DNA of 64,000 bases from Adlercreutzia sp. ZJ176. Its GTDB lineage: Bacteria > Actinomycetota > Coriobacteriia > Coriobacteriales > Eggerthellaceae. A program made the position numbers and the translations under genes. Shown one piece after another: positions 47,314 through 56,537 of the stretch (its first letter is position 1; every line of letters starts with the position of its first letter). The notes under the pieces are model-generated. The model had not been told where the DNA came from and searched no databases. It was given only the letters and a program-made list of their open reading frames with translations. The stretch covers positions 30,823 through 94,822 of the forward strand of contig NZ_JAAKEC010000013.1 of assembly GCF_011038975.1 (NCBI RefSeq), read 5' to 3'.

Positions 47314-48966
47314 GTGAGAAGCAGAGCGGACAAGATAGCGGGCGCGGCGCACATCAAGCACCATACGAAGGGGACGTCGAACGAGATCTCCCTCAGCGTG
47401 CTCGATGCGGCGAAGGCGGCGAAAGAGGCTGACGCGCGCAGCGCAGAGCCGAAGGCGCGCCTGTCGAGGCTCGGCAGCATACCGCTGTTTACGCTCGGGC
47501 GCGCGAAGAAGCCGGTTGCGACGCCGACCAAGGAGCGCGGGCTGCCGCTTTCGACAGGTGAGTTTGTCTCAGCTGAGGATGGGCAGGTGAAGGGGTCCTC
47601 GACTCCTCAGACGGTTCCCGGGATCGCCGTCGAGAGGTCGACGGCTGTTGGCAGCGGCGCGGCGTCGAGTGACGGGGGTGTTTCAGCTGTTGCCGCCGGT
47701 GGTTCGCTTACGGGTGCCGCGGGCGCTTCTTCCGCAGGAGGGGCGGGCGCGGGCGCGGGCATCGCGAGTGTGGGCGCGGCGAGCGCGGCTGTCTCTGCTG
47801 GCGGCGGGACAGTTGGTTCTTCTGGCGTGCTTCCCAGTGCGGTATCGGCTGGCATGGGCGGCCGTGGAACAGGGGGCCTTGTGCCAAGCGCTTCGTCAAG
47901 TTTGTCTCAGCATGGTTCGGCCTCTTCGCGACGGTCTGCTGCAACAGCTCCCGCATGGGAGACTCCGCAGGAAGAGGTTGCGCGGCGCAAGGCCAAGCGC
48001 AAACGCAGCCGCCGTCTGGCTCTCGCGGGCATCTCTCTCGCCGTGGTGCTGGTCATGGTGGCGGGCGCGGCTACGCTCTACGCGGGCCTTCAGATGCAGC
48101 AGGACAAGAAGGCTCAGCTCGTCACCTACATTCAGCAAATAGAGGAAACTGACAGCATAATCCTGCCTTTCGACGATTTAGTGGTTCAGGCTTCGTCAAA
48201 GCCGCTTGAGCAGCTGGCGGAGGAGGGGTTCTTGAACGCCGTGACTCAGTCGGACGCCGGCGCTGCCCAGGCGTTGAGCGCGTTGCAGCTTGAGGAAGCG
48301 GAGCGCACGCTTGCCGAGGTCAAGCGGTCAGTCGAATCCTTGCAGGAAGGCGTTGTCGACAACGACGTCAAAGAGACGGCAAATCAGGCCCTCATCAGCA
48401 TCAATGCGCGGCTGAACATGATTCAGTCGGGCAGCGCGGCCCTCAAGGAGACGCTTCGGGCCCTCACGCCGTTCGACCATGCCCAAAGGGGATGGGATCT
48501 GATCCTCCAAGGAGACGCTGCCGCGCGCGCCGCGGCGGCGCTGGTGGAGGAGATCAACGCTGACAACGTGAACGCGTCCATGGAGAAGTCGAACGAGGCC
48601 ATCGAGTTGTTCACGCAGGCCCGCGAGCAGCTCGTAGAAGCGCAGGCGGGCTATGAGGTGGAGTTGGAGCCATTCCTTTATTATGTTGACTTGAGAATAG
48701 AATCGCAGCGCCTCGCCCTCTCGTCTGACCAGGCCTACCTTGATCGCGACAAGGAGATGCTCGCCGAGGCGAACGAGGCTTACAACAAAGCCGACGCCGA
48801 GGCGGTAGCTCTCATCAAGGAGCAGAAGGGCAATCCCCAGACGCTCGTGAGCGAGCGCTTTGAGCAGAACACGCAGGCTGACTTCGACTCCTATGCGGCT
48901 GATCGCGCGCGCGCCGCGGCCGCCGACGCGTTTCTGCGTGATTATTTGGGGAGCATGGGCAAATAG
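47314..48966 (+). CDS. single-pass membrane protein with coiled-coil domain, unknown function
   Basis: 550 aa from a GTG with a poor ribosome binding site. Residues ~100-225 are Gly/Ala/Ser low complexity; a basic stretch ('RRKAKRKRSRR') precedes one membrane helix ('LALAGISLAVVLVMVAGAATLYAGL', ~238-262). The ~290-residue remainder is predicted outside the cell and helical, rich in Ala/Glu with heptad-like spacing. No enzyme motif. The order (cytoplasmic disordered part, one helix, extracellular coiled coil) suggests a scaffold or sensor. It lies between the DinG-type gene and the M28-like gene. Confidence 0.8.
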   Translation: MRSRADKIAGAAHIKHHTKGTSNEISLSVLDAAKAAKEADARSAEPKARLSRLGSIPLFTLGRAKKPVATPTKERGLPLSTGEFVSAEDGQVKGSSTPQTVPGIAVERSTAVGSGAASSDGGVSAVAAGGSLTGAAGASSAGGAGAGAGIASVGAASAAVSAGGGTVGSSGVLPSAVSAGMGGRGTGGLVPSASSSLSQHGSASSRRSAATAPAWETPQEEVARRKAKRKRSRRLALAGISLAVVLVMVAGAATLYAGLQMQQDKKAQLVTYIQQIEETDSIILPFDDLVVQASSKPLEQLAEEGFLNAVTQSDAGAAQALSALQLEEAERTLAEVKRSVESLQEGVVDNDVKETANQALISINARLNMIQSGSAALKETLRALTPFDHAQRGWDLILQGDAAARAAAALVEEINADNVNASMEKSNEAIELFTQAREQLVEAQAGYEVELEPFLYYVDLRIESQRLALSSDQAYLDRDKEMLAEANEAYNKADAEAVALIKEQKGNPQTLVSERFEQNTQADFDSYAADRARAAAADAFLRDYLGSMGK

Positions 48967-48974
48967 CGTATACT
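48946..48974 (+). promoter_or_regulatory. promoter of the M28-like gene
   Basis: TTGGGG, a 17-base spacer and TATACT, overlapping the 3' end of the previous gene. Confidence 0.5.
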
Positions 48975-49028
48975 ACCTAATGATTATGCCCTAATCATGT
49001 GCCGATCGGGAAATGAAAGGCAAGACAC

Positions 49029-52000
49029 ATGTCCGAGATAAAAGAGTACGTCGCCCATCTGTCGCAGACCATCGGCCCGCGTCCCGCGGGAACCGAGGAG
49101 GAGCAGCAGGCGGCGCTCTACCTCGCCGAAGCGCTTCAAAGCGAAGCGACGCTCACTGCCTCCGTCGAGGACTTCAACTGCAACCCTGACTTCGGCATGC
49201 CGCGCGCCATCTGCGCCGGCGTGGCGGCCCTCATGGCGCTCCTCGCGACGATAGTACCCGTCATGGTCATTCCGGCCCTGATCATCACGCTGGTCACGGC
49301 GGCTCTCTTCGCCGCCGAATCATTGGGGAAGCCCGTTGTCTCGCGTCTGCTCAACCGCGGGGTCAGCCAAAACGTCGTGGCGAAATATGAGCCGACTTCA
49401 AGTGAGGCCGCGCGCCGGCGCCGCAAGATCATCCTGGTGGCCCATTACGACAGCGGAAGGGTGCAGAAGGGCCTGACGGCGCCGATCCTCTCGGCGTTGC
49501 CCTACATCCGCTGGGCTGAGCTTGGCGCGATGGTTCTGATCCCCTTCCTGCTGCTCATTCGGCTTGTCACGTCAGCCGAGGGCGGCCTGTCGGTCTTCCT
49601 CAGCGTGCTCACCGTGATTGCGCTGATTGTGGCGGTGCTGCCTCTGGTTGCCTTCGTGATGGACCGCACGGCGCCCTATAACGAGGGCGCGAACTGCAAC
49701 GCTGCGGGCGTGTCGGTGCTCATGGAGGTTGCCGCGCGCATCGGCCGCGGGCGCGTCTCGGAGGAGGAGCTTGCCCGCCAGGAGGCGGTCATGCATGGCG
49801 AAGATGCTGCGCTGGCCTCGGGGTTCATCCCCGCCGGCGCCGAGCTTGACTACGACGAGCCCGCTTTCGACCTTGCTTCTGACGAGTCCCCTGAGGCGCG
49901 CCTGCTCGCCGCCAAGGCGGCTGTCGCCGCTCTTTCTGGGCGCCCCGTGAGCGAGACGATCAACATTGACATCGCTGACAAGCTCGTTCAGGTGAAGGAA
50001 CCGCCCGTGGCGTCTGCTTCGGACGAGGACATGCGCGCGCGCCGCGAAGAGGCGATCGACGCGTTTGCCCCCGTGGAAGTTGACGTTGTCGCTGATCAGG
50101 GGGCGAACCATGAAGAGGCTGCCGCCGCTGGGATAACCGAGGAGGCTGTCGCTGCGGCGTCTGCGGGCATGGCTGCTGCGAGCTCTGCGGCTGTCGTATC
50201 TTCGCGTGCTGCTCACGACTCCTCTGACGTGCCCGCCTGGTTCAAGGCTGCCCAGGCGAAGGCCCGCAAGCCCGCTTCCGCGGCGCCCGTGCATCGTTCG
50301 CGCTACGCCGAGGCTCTCGACGCTGCCGAGCGCGAGCTTGCGCAGCGCACGCAGCACGTTGACGAGCTTGCCCCCACGGAGGCCGAGCGTCGTCTGCAGA
50401 GGATGCGCGACAGCATCCTCGAGGAGCAGGCGTCTGATTTCGAGCAAGTTGCCTCGCTTTTCGAGCGCGGTCAGCAGGCGCAGCAGGATCATCCTGCCGC
50501 CGCACAGCCCGTCACCCCCTATGAAGGCGCGCCTCATCAGGCTGCCGGCGTAGAGGGTTTCCTTTCGAGCGTGACCTCGAAGGCCGGGTACGACCCCACC
50601 GCCTCAGCTGCGGATGGAACAGTTCCCGCGCCAGCGCCCGTCCGCGCAACGGGAGCTGGCCCTGCCCCTACGGTTGACGCCGGGGGTGCTTCTGAGGTCG
50701 CGCCCGAGGTTGCTCCCGTGACCGAGCCCCAGATCGGTGAAGTCATGATTCGCGAGGTCTCTGTCGAGCCTCTGCGCGCTGCGACGTCAGCGCCGCAAGG
50801 TCGCCTCGGCCTGCAGGCGGTTCCCGCTGTCCGCGTGCTCGACGCCTCGGCGCTCGAGAGCCTGCCTTCGCCCACTGACGCCTTCGCGGCTGATGGAGCG
50901 CCCGTTTCTGTTGATGGCTCATCCGCCTCCGCCGCTTCGCTGCCTGACAGGACCATCTCGTTTATCCCGGTTGCCGTTGACGGCGAGGCGCTCAAGCGCG
51001 AGTCGCGCGAGCTCGCGGCGGCTGGGCAGCCGGCCCCGCAGATTCCCGGCTTGCTGGAGAACCCCGCTGCCGGCCAGGCGGAGGAGCCGAAGAAGGCTCG
51101 CCGCAAGCGCGCCATCACGCTGCCGAGCTTGACGGGATCGCTCGCGCCGATTGCCGAGCACAAGCAGAACGCGCCGCTTGCTGATCCGTCGGCGCGCGCC
51201 CAAGACCTGCGCGGCGCTGTCCCCGCTGTCGCCGGGCTTGATAATGCAGGTTCCTCTGAGGCAACGCGACAGGCGCAGAAGGCGTCGCTGCGTGCGTCGC
51301 TCCCGTCCCTTTCGGGTGTTATCGCAGCTCAGAACAGCGCTTCTTCCCATGATCAGGTCGCTCTCGAAGAAGAGGCTCCCTCCAACGTGAGCCAGGCGGG
51401 CTCGTTCGCCTCCATCGGCGCTACCGGCGCCTTCGCTCCGGTGGGAGACGAGCTGGTTGAAGATGTCGCGCCTGATGAGATGTACGTTGACGATGCCGAT
51501 GACTCAGCTTATGAGGAGAGCTACACCGAGACGGGCGCGTTTGCAGGACCGGGATACGTCGAGATGCCGAAGTCGCGTGCGTCTCGGATTCTGGGCAAGC
51601 TGGGCTTCGGGCGCAAGAATAAGCAGGAGGAGGTCACGCCGCAGCAGTGGCTCGACGTTGACGACTCCTTTGACGCCCGCGCCGTGGGCAAGGCGCGCGG
51701 CGGTTGGGAGAGCTTCCGCGAGGATCAGGAGGCTCCCGACACGTTCGCTGCGGGTTCGCGCGGCTACGATGACTATGATGACTACGCAGATGGCTACGAT
51801 GAATACGCCGAGTATGACGAATACGAGGACTACGTTGCCGAAGGGGAGGATGCTCCCCGCGCAACGCAGGAGACGATCCGCTGGAATGGCGGCGGGTTCT
51901 CCCGCGAGTCGCTGACGCATGCCCTCGTCCGCGTGAAGAGCGTGAAGGAAAAGATTCCCGTGCACGGTGGCGCGCCTGATGAGCGTGCTGCCGGCTACGC

Positions 52001-52610
52001 TGATGATTATGCCGAAGGCGAAGACGCCTTCTCTTATCCTGCCGGCGAAAGCGAGATGCCGATCACGGCTTCGGCGGGCGCCCCCGTCGATCTGGCCGAA
52101 GAGAACCTTGCGGCCCTTGAGGAGATCCGTGCGGAGAACGTTCAGCGCATCTACGGGTTCCGCCATCCCGACATCAACACTGAGGTGTGGTTCGTAGCGC
52201 TCGGCGCCGACCTGGCAGGCAACGCGGGCATGGACGCCTTCCTGACGGAGCATGCTGCCGAGCTCAAGGGCTCGGTGATCGTGAACCTCGACGGCCTCGG
52301 CGCGGGCGAGCTGACGCTCATCGAGCAAGAGGGGACATATCGCCCGGTCAAGGGCTCGTCGCGCATGAAGCGCTTCGTACGCAAGGCGTCGGCAGCACTC
52401 GGCATGAGCGTGGGCACGGGCTCGATGCTGTGGAAGGACAGCGCGACGGCATGCGCGGCGCGGCGCGGGTATCAGACGATGCACCTCGCGGGTATGGAGG
52501 CTGGCAAGCCGGCGCTCTACGGCGAGGCGCACGACGTGGCTGACGGCGTTGACGAGGAGACGATGCTCAGGAACGCCGACTTCGTCATGGAGATTCTCAA
52601 GAACATCTAG
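49029..52610 (+). CDS. M28-like membrane peptidase interrupted by an ~800-residue disordered insertion
   Basis: 1193 aa. The N-terminal part looks like an M28 aminopeptidase ('GPRPAGTEEEQQAALYLAEAL', 'ILVAHYDSG' with His139) with two pairs of membrane helices. The next zinc motif, usually GANDNASG, is 'GANCNAAG' (Asp to Cys223). Then residues ~240-1045 are Ala/Glu/Pro-rich disorder, including Tyr/Asp runs. The fold resumes with 'NTEVWFVALGADLAGNAGMDAF', 'VNLDGLGAG' and 'AHDVADGVDEE'. Activity is doubtful because ligand positions are changed. AAAGGCAAG lies 8 bases before the ATG. Confidence 0.8.
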   Translation: MSEIKEYVAHLSQTIGPRPAGTEEEQQAALYLAEALQSEATLTASVEDFNCNPDFGMPRAICAGVAALMALLATIVPVMVIPALIITLVTAALFAAESLGKPVVSRLLNRGVSQNVVAKYEPTSSEAARRRRKIILVAHYDSGRVQKGLTAPILSALPYIRWAELGAMVLIPFLLLIRLVTSAEGGLSVFLSVLTVIALIVAVLPLVAFVMDRTAPYNEGANCNAAGVSVLMEVAARIGRGRVSEEELARQEAVMHGEDAALASGFIPAGAELDYDEPAFDLASDESPEARLLAAKAAVAALSGRPVSETINIDIADKLVQVKEPPVASASDEDMRARREEAIDAFAPVEVDVVADQGANHEEAAAAGITEEAVAAASAGMAAASSAAVVSSRAAHDSSDVPAWFKAAQAKARKPASAAPVHRSRYAEALDAAERELAQRTQHVDELAPTEAERRLQRMRDSILEEQASDFEQVASLFERGQQAQQDHPAAAQPVTPYEGAPHQAAGVEGFLSSVTSKAGYDPTASAADGTVPAPAPVRATGAGPAPTVDAGGASEVAPEVAPVTEPQIGEVMIREVSVEPLRAATSAPQGRLGLQAVPAVRVLDASALESLPSPTDAFAADGAPVSVDGSSASAASLPDRTISFIPVAVDGEALKRESRELAAAGQPAPQIPGLLENPAAGQAEEPKKARRKRAITLPSLTGSLAPIAEHKQNAPLADPSARAQDLRGAVPAVAGLDNAGSSEATRQAQKASLRASLPSLSGVIAAQNSASSHDQVALEEEAPSNVSQAGSFASIGATGAFAPVGDELVEDVAPDEMYVDDADDSAYEESYTETGAFAGPGYVEMPKSRASRILGKLGFGRKNKQEEVTPQQWLDVDDSFDARAVGKARGGWESFREDQEAPDTFAAGSRGYDDYDDYADGYDEYAEYDEYEDYVAEGEDAPRATQETIRWNGGGFSRESLTHALVRVKSVKEKIPVHGGAPDERAAGYADDYAEGEDAFSYPAGESEMPITASAGAPVDLAEENLAALEEIRAENVQRIYGFRHPDINTEVWFVALGADLAGNAGMDAFLTEHAAELKGSVIVNLDGLGAGELTLIEQEGTYRPVKGSSRMKRFVRKASAALGMSVGTGSMLWKDSATACAARRGYQTMHLAGMEAGKPALYGEAHDVADGVDEETMLRNADFVMEILKNI

Positions 52611-52766
52611 GCGACGAGCGTCTGCGGCCAGCCTACGGTCAGCTTGCGGCTAGGTCGCTGGCGATCGGTGGCGAGGCGGCCGGTGGTCAGCCTGCGCCCA
52701 GGCCGTTGGTGCAGCTCGGTATCAGCCTGCGGCCAGGCAGCCGGTGGTTCTTCTGCCGGCGGTCGT
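52611..52766. other. degenerate low-complexity gap
   Basis: 156 bases made of variants of CAGCCTGCGGCCAGGC; no terminator or gene was identified. Confidence 0.4.
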
Positions 52767-53696
52767 CTAGTCGCCCAGATAGGCGTCGACTGTGGGGTTC
52801 CCCTTGATCACCTCGCGCAGATTCGCGATGTAGCTCTCGAGCAGCGCGCTCGGTCGGCGCTCGCTGTGCATGATGTAGCCCACCTGCATGCGCGCGGGCG
52901 AGTCAAGCGGTATGGAGACGATGCCCGAGAGCATCTCTTCCGACAAAACGCCTGTTGAGAGTGTGTATCCGCTGTAATGCGTCAAAAGGTTCGTCAGCGT
53001 GCCGCGGTCGGATATGCGGATGTTCTTCTTGTGCGGGAGGTAGCTGAAAGGCTCCTCGGCATAGTAGAACGAGTTCGTGGTGCCCTGCTCGAAGGCGTAG
53101 CGGGGGTAGGGCTCGAGGTCCTCGAGCCGAAGCAGCTCATGCTTCGCTAGAGGATGATTCTCACCTACGAATACATGCACGCGAGCGTCGAACAGGGGGT
53201 AGTACGTCACCCCCGCATCTGAGAACGCCTTTTCCAAAACGCGTCGGTTGAATTCGTCCGTGTAGAGGATGCCTGCCTCGCTGCGAAAGGTGCGCACGTC
53301 GTCGATGATCTCGCCTGTCGCGCACTCGCGCAAGATGAAGTCGTATTCCGCGCCGTCGAACTGGTCGGCTGTGTTCATGAAGGCCTGCACGCTGAAGTAG
53401 TAGTGCTGGGAGGATATGGCGAGGCGCGCGTGATTGGGGCCGCCTGCTGCGTAGCGCTCCTCGAGCATGTCCGCCTGCTCGATGACCTGGCGGGCATATC
53501 CGAGCAGCTCCGTCCCGTCGTTCGTCAACGTCACGCCTCGGTTGCTGCGCGTGAATATGGTGATGCCGAGCTCGCCCTCGAGTTCCTTGATCGCCGTGGA
53601 GAGGTTCGACTGGGACGCATAGAGGTTGTGCGCTGCGGCGTTGATCGAACCGTACTCGGCGATCGCGATAAGGTAGCGAAGTTGTTGCAGCGTCAT
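52767..53696 (-). CDS. LysR-family transcriptional regulator
   Basis: 309 aa. N-terminal winged helix 'MTLQQLRYLIAIAEYGSINAAAHNLYASQSNLSTAIKELEGELGITIFTRSNRG' and a periplasmic-binding-like effector domain. Divergent from the paaK cluster with an ~800-base gap, so it probably controls it. Its effector domain is visibly homologous to the free-standing protein at 55836 ('SSQHYYFSVQAF' against 'SGQHYLFDVQTF'). Confidence 0.95.
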   Translation of the reverse strand: MTLQQLRYLIAIAEYGSINAAAHNLYASQSNLSTAIKELEGELGITIFTRSNRGVTLTNDGTELLGYARQVIEQADMLEERYAAGGPNHARLAISSQHYYFSVQAFMNTADQFDGAEYDFILRECATGEIIDDVRTFRSEAGILYTDEFNRRVLEKAFSDAGVTYYPLFDARVHVFVGENHPLAKHELLRLEDLEPYPRYAFEQGTTNSFYYAEEPFSYLPHKKNIRISDRGTLTNLLTHYSGYTLSTGVLSEEMLSGIVSIPLDSPARMQVGYIMHSERRPSALLESYIANLREVIKGNPTVDAYLGD

Positions 53697-53795
53697 GGTT
53701 TCCTCTCTCCGGTGCTTCTCGTAGTTTTTCCTTGCGTTCGCTTAAATGGTAGCCGCGCGTGTTTGCGCTTGCGTTTACGCCCATTGCGGCGTGAA

Positions 53796-53811
53796 TGTTT
53801 CACGTGAAACA
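53796..53811. other. parS site 23, upstream of lysR
   Basis: Exact match, symmetry 53790-53817 (CGTGAA arms), 100 bases before the lysR start. Confidence 0.95.
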
Positions 53812-53840
53812 TTCACGTTTTCACTGTTTCTGGGTCGCTT

Positions 53841-53958
53841 GCCAGGTACATGCCGCCTTCCGTTCGCCGCGCTCGCCCTTCTCGCCAGGCATATGCCGCG
53901 TTCTGTCCGTTGCGCTCGTCTTTCTCGCCAGGCGTACGCCGCGTTCTGTCCGCCGCAC
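53841..53958. repeat. 43-bp tandem repeat, 2.7 copies
   Basis: Units start GCCAGG at 53841, 53884 and 53927. The first two differ at 12 or so positions. Confidence 0.75.
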
Positions 53959-54085
53959 ACCGCTCCTCCTCGTGCGCTTCTTCGCCGCACACCGCCCGAC
54001 GTGCGCCGTCCGTCACATACGCTTCGTCCCGTGGGAACCCTCACTACCAATGTCCATTCGCGCGATCGTGCTCCCTCACCTTCTC

Positions 54086-54121
54086 GGCGTGTTTAGCGAA
54101 ACGCGCTTCGTAAAACACGCC
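54086..54121. repeat. copy 6 of the GTTTTGCG palindrome family
   Basis: 36-bp palindrome with arms GGCGTGTTTAGCGAA, two central mismatches. Confidence 0.75.
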
Positions 54122-54300
54122 CCTCTCTCGCCAGGCACGCCGCCTTCCCTGTGCGCGCCTCCCCGCGCATGCCTCGCGGCGCCACGCGCGCCCTTCTCTC
54201 CAGGCGCACGCTGCCCGATGCGTGAGCCCTTCTCTCTAGGTGTCCGCCGCTGCCTGCTGCGCGTTCCGCACTGCATGATAAGCGGAGTTATCGACGCTCC

Positions 54301-54349
54301 TTATGGCATTCGCAATCTCCATAAACTAAGCTATCTGAATTTAAGATAG
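54301..54349. promoter_or_regulatory. candidate LysR operator
   Basis: Two inverted repeats in tandem: TTATGG-N12-CCATAA (54301-54324) and CTATCT-N7-AGATAG (54331-54349), 150-195 bases before paaK. Spacing and dyad form fit LysR recognition and activation sites; TAAGAT in the second could be a -10. Confidence 0.45.
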
Positions 54350-54495
54350 TAAAGCATCGAAACATCGAATGACGAGAAAGGTTGTTCGCTTCGCGCTTTC
54401 GTGGTTTCATACGACATGCTGGAAAAACACTGCAAGAGCACGCCTTGGCAGGAGCGCGCCGCGCGCCTCCGCGCGCGAAACAAGAAGGAGAGATC

Positions 54496-55833
54496 ATGGC
54501 CAAAGACATCCCCTACGACCAGAAGTACTACGATCCCGAGATCGAATGCATGCCGCGTCCCGAGCTTGAGGCCATGCAGCTCGAGCGCCTGCAGAAGATG
54601 GTGCAGTACGCCTACGAGAACACCGTGTACTACAAGCGCTCCTTCGACGAGGCGGGCGTGAAGCCAGAGGACATCAAGACCCTCAAGGACATCGAGAAGT
54701 TCCCCTTCATCGACAAGAAGACGGAGCGCGAGACGCAGCACGTCGGCAGCTTCTTCGGCGAGATGTGCTCGGTCCCCGAAGAGGAAGTCATCTTCATGGC
54801 CACCTCGTCAGGCTCAACGGGCGTCCCCACGGTGAGCCCCTTCACGCAGGAGGACTTCGACCTGTGGCAGGACACCGAGGCGCGCCTGTTCTGGCAGGCG
54901 GGCATGCGCCCGAACGACCGCTACGTCCACGGCCTGAACTTCGCGCTCTACGTCGGCGGCCCTGACGTCATCGGCGCCCAGCGTCTCGGCGCGCTCGCCA
55001 TCTGGGTGGGCGCGGTCCCGTCAGACCGCCTGCTGTTCGTGTTGAAGCAGTACCAGCCTACCGTCATCTGGACGAGCCCCAGCTACGCGTGGACCTTGGG
55101 CGAGAAGGCGAAGGAGAAGGGCTACGACCCCAAGACCGATTTCAGCATCCACACCATCATCGTGGCGGGCGAGCCGGGCGGCTCCATCAAGTCCACGCGC
55201 GAGGCCATCGAGAACCTGTGGGGCGCGAAGGTGGTCGACTTCTTCGGTCTGTCCGACATCTACGGTGCCTGCGCGGCCATGTGCGAGGCGAAGGACGGCC
55301 TGCACATCGTGGAGGACCAGATCCTCGTCGAGACGGTTGACCCGGCCACGGGCGAGGTGCTCGAACCCGGCCAGATGGGCGAGCTCGTGTACACGACGCT
55401 CATGAAGAAGGCCCGCCCGATGATCCGCTTCCGCACGGGCGACATCGGCTACGTGTCCACCGAGAAGTGCACGTGCGGCCGCACGCTCGCGCGCATCCAC
55501 GTCACCGGCCGCAAGGACGAGATGTTCATCGTCGGCGCCGTGAACGTGTTCCCCACGGACATCGAGTACGTGGTGCGCGCCGAGGAGGGCCTCACGGGCG
55601 AGTACTCCATCCGCGTGTACGACAAGAACTTCACGACGAAGTACGAGGTCTCGGTCGAGCGCGCGCAGGGCAGCGTCGAGCCGTATGACGTGGTGGCGAA
55701 GCGCGTCGAGAACGCGCTCAAGACGCACACGGGCGTGCGCCCCGCCAAGGTTATCGTGTATGATGCGGGTAAGCTGGGGACTTCCTCCGAGCACAAGGCT
55801 TCGCGTTTCATCGACGAAAGGCAGGCGAAGTAG
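54496..55833 (+). CDS. phenylacetate-CoA ligase-like enzyme (PaaK family)
   Basis: 445 aa adenylate-forming ligase. AMP-binding motif 'SSGSTGVPTV', 'DFFGLSDIYG', 'ILVETVDPATGEVLEPGQMGELVYTTL', 'FRTGDIGYVSTEKCTCGRTLARI' and the C-terminal 'GRKDEMFIVGAVNVFPTDIE'. It joins an aryl or related acid to CoA using ATP, or runs in reverse to conserve energy. AGAAGGAGA precedes the ATG. First gene of a six-gene run; together with the 2-oxoacid oxidoreductase it suggests aryl-2-oxoacid use. Exact substrate cannot be read from sequence. Confidence 0.93.
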   Translation: MAKDIPYDQKYYDPEIECMPRPELEAMQLERLQKMVQYAYENTVYYKRSFDEAGVKPEDIKTLKDIEKFPFIDKKTERETQHVGSFFGEMCSVPEEEVIFMATSSGSTGVPTVSPFTQEDFDLWQDTEARLFWQAGMRPNDRYVHGLNFALYVGGPDVIGAQRLGALAIWVGAVPSDRLLFVLKQYQPTVIWTSPSYAWTLGEKAKEKGYDPKTDFSIHTIIVAGEPGGSIKSTREAIENLWGAKVVDFFGLSDIYGACAAMCEAKDGLHIVEDQILVETVDPATGEVLEPGQMGELVYTTLMKKARPMIRFRTGDIGYVSTEKCTCGRTLARIHVTGRKDEMFIVGAVNVFPTDIEYVVRAEEGLTGEYSIRVYDKNFTTKYEVSVERAQGSVEPYDVVAKRVENALKTHTGVRPAKVIVYDAGKLGTSSEHKASRFIDERQAK

Positions 55834-55835
55834 CC

Positions 55836-56489
55836 ATGAGCAAGAGCTTTTCCGTTTCAGGGCAGCACTATCTGTTTGACGTGCAGACGTTTGCGCAGGT
55901 CGTTCTTGCGGCGGGTGGCGAAGAGTACCACTACGCGCTGTACGACCGCACCACGCAGGGCGTGATCGACGATGTGGTGGCCGGCACGAGCGAACTCGGC
56001 GTGATCTTCCAGACCTCCGAGACGGCCGACGCGCTGAACGCCGCGCTCGAGGAGGCGGGATGCGAGTTTCACGAGCTCATCCGCAGCGCGCCGCGCGTGG
56101 CCCTGCCGGCGAGCCACCCCATGGTGAACGCCGCGAAGCTGACGCTCGACGACATGGCCGACTACCCGTACCTCTACTTCGACCAGGGCCCCGACGCCCC
56201 GGCGGCCTTCTTCGAGGAGGCGCTTGCCGGCGTCCCGCGCGCGAAGTCCATCGCGTGCACCGACCGCGCGTCGCTTTCGGAGCTGATCGTCGCGCTGAAC
56301 GGCTACACCGTGACGAGTGGCATCCTGGTGGGCATCTCCGACGGCGCGTCGCTCAAGACCGTACCGCTCGACACCGACGTCGACCTGCGCCTGGGGTACG
56401 TGACGAAGAAGGGCGCCGCGCTGTCCGACCTCGAGCAGCGCTTCGTCGAGAAGCTCGAGAAGAACCTGGAGAAGTACGCGCGCTTCTAG
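55836..56489 (+). CDS. free-standing LysR effector-binding domain without DNA-binding part
   Basis: 217 aa. The whole protein matches the C-terminal effector domain of the LysR at 52767: 'SGQHYLFDVQTF', 'QGVIDDVVAGTSELGVIFQ', 'ASHPMVNAAKLTLDDMADYPYLYFDQG', 'DRASLSELIVALNGYTVTSGILVG', 'LRLGYVTKKGA'. There is no winged helix and no signal peptide, and the upstream gene stops 2 bases before, so it is not a fused regulator. It may bind the pathway intermediate and dimerise with the LysR, or buffer the ligand. Confidence 0.85.
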   Translation: MSKSFSVSGQHYLFDVQTFAQVVLAAGGEEYHYALYDRTTQGVIDDVVAGTSELGVIFQTSETADALNAALEEAGCEFHELIRSAPRVALPASHPMVNAAKLTLDDMADYPYLYFDQGPDAPAAFFEEALAGVPRAKSIACTDRASLSELIVALNGYTVTSGILVGISDGASLKTVPLDTDVDLRLGYVTKKGAALSDLEQRFVEKLEKNLEKYARF

Positions 56490-56537
56490 CCTCTGAGGCT
56501 GATCTGGGATGACGAAGTGCTTCAAACAGGGGGACCT

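Larger units (their letters stand above)
53697..54495. other. lysR-paaK intergenic region with repeats and inverted-repeat operators
   Basis: ~800 bases. From left: lysR leader, parS site 23, a 43-bp tandem repeat (53841-53958), low-complexity sequence with diverged repeat words, palindrome copy 6 (54086-54121), more diverged repeats (54128-54260), then an AT-rich control segment (54290-54365) with two inverted repeats. No gene is supported. Confidence 0.6.
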
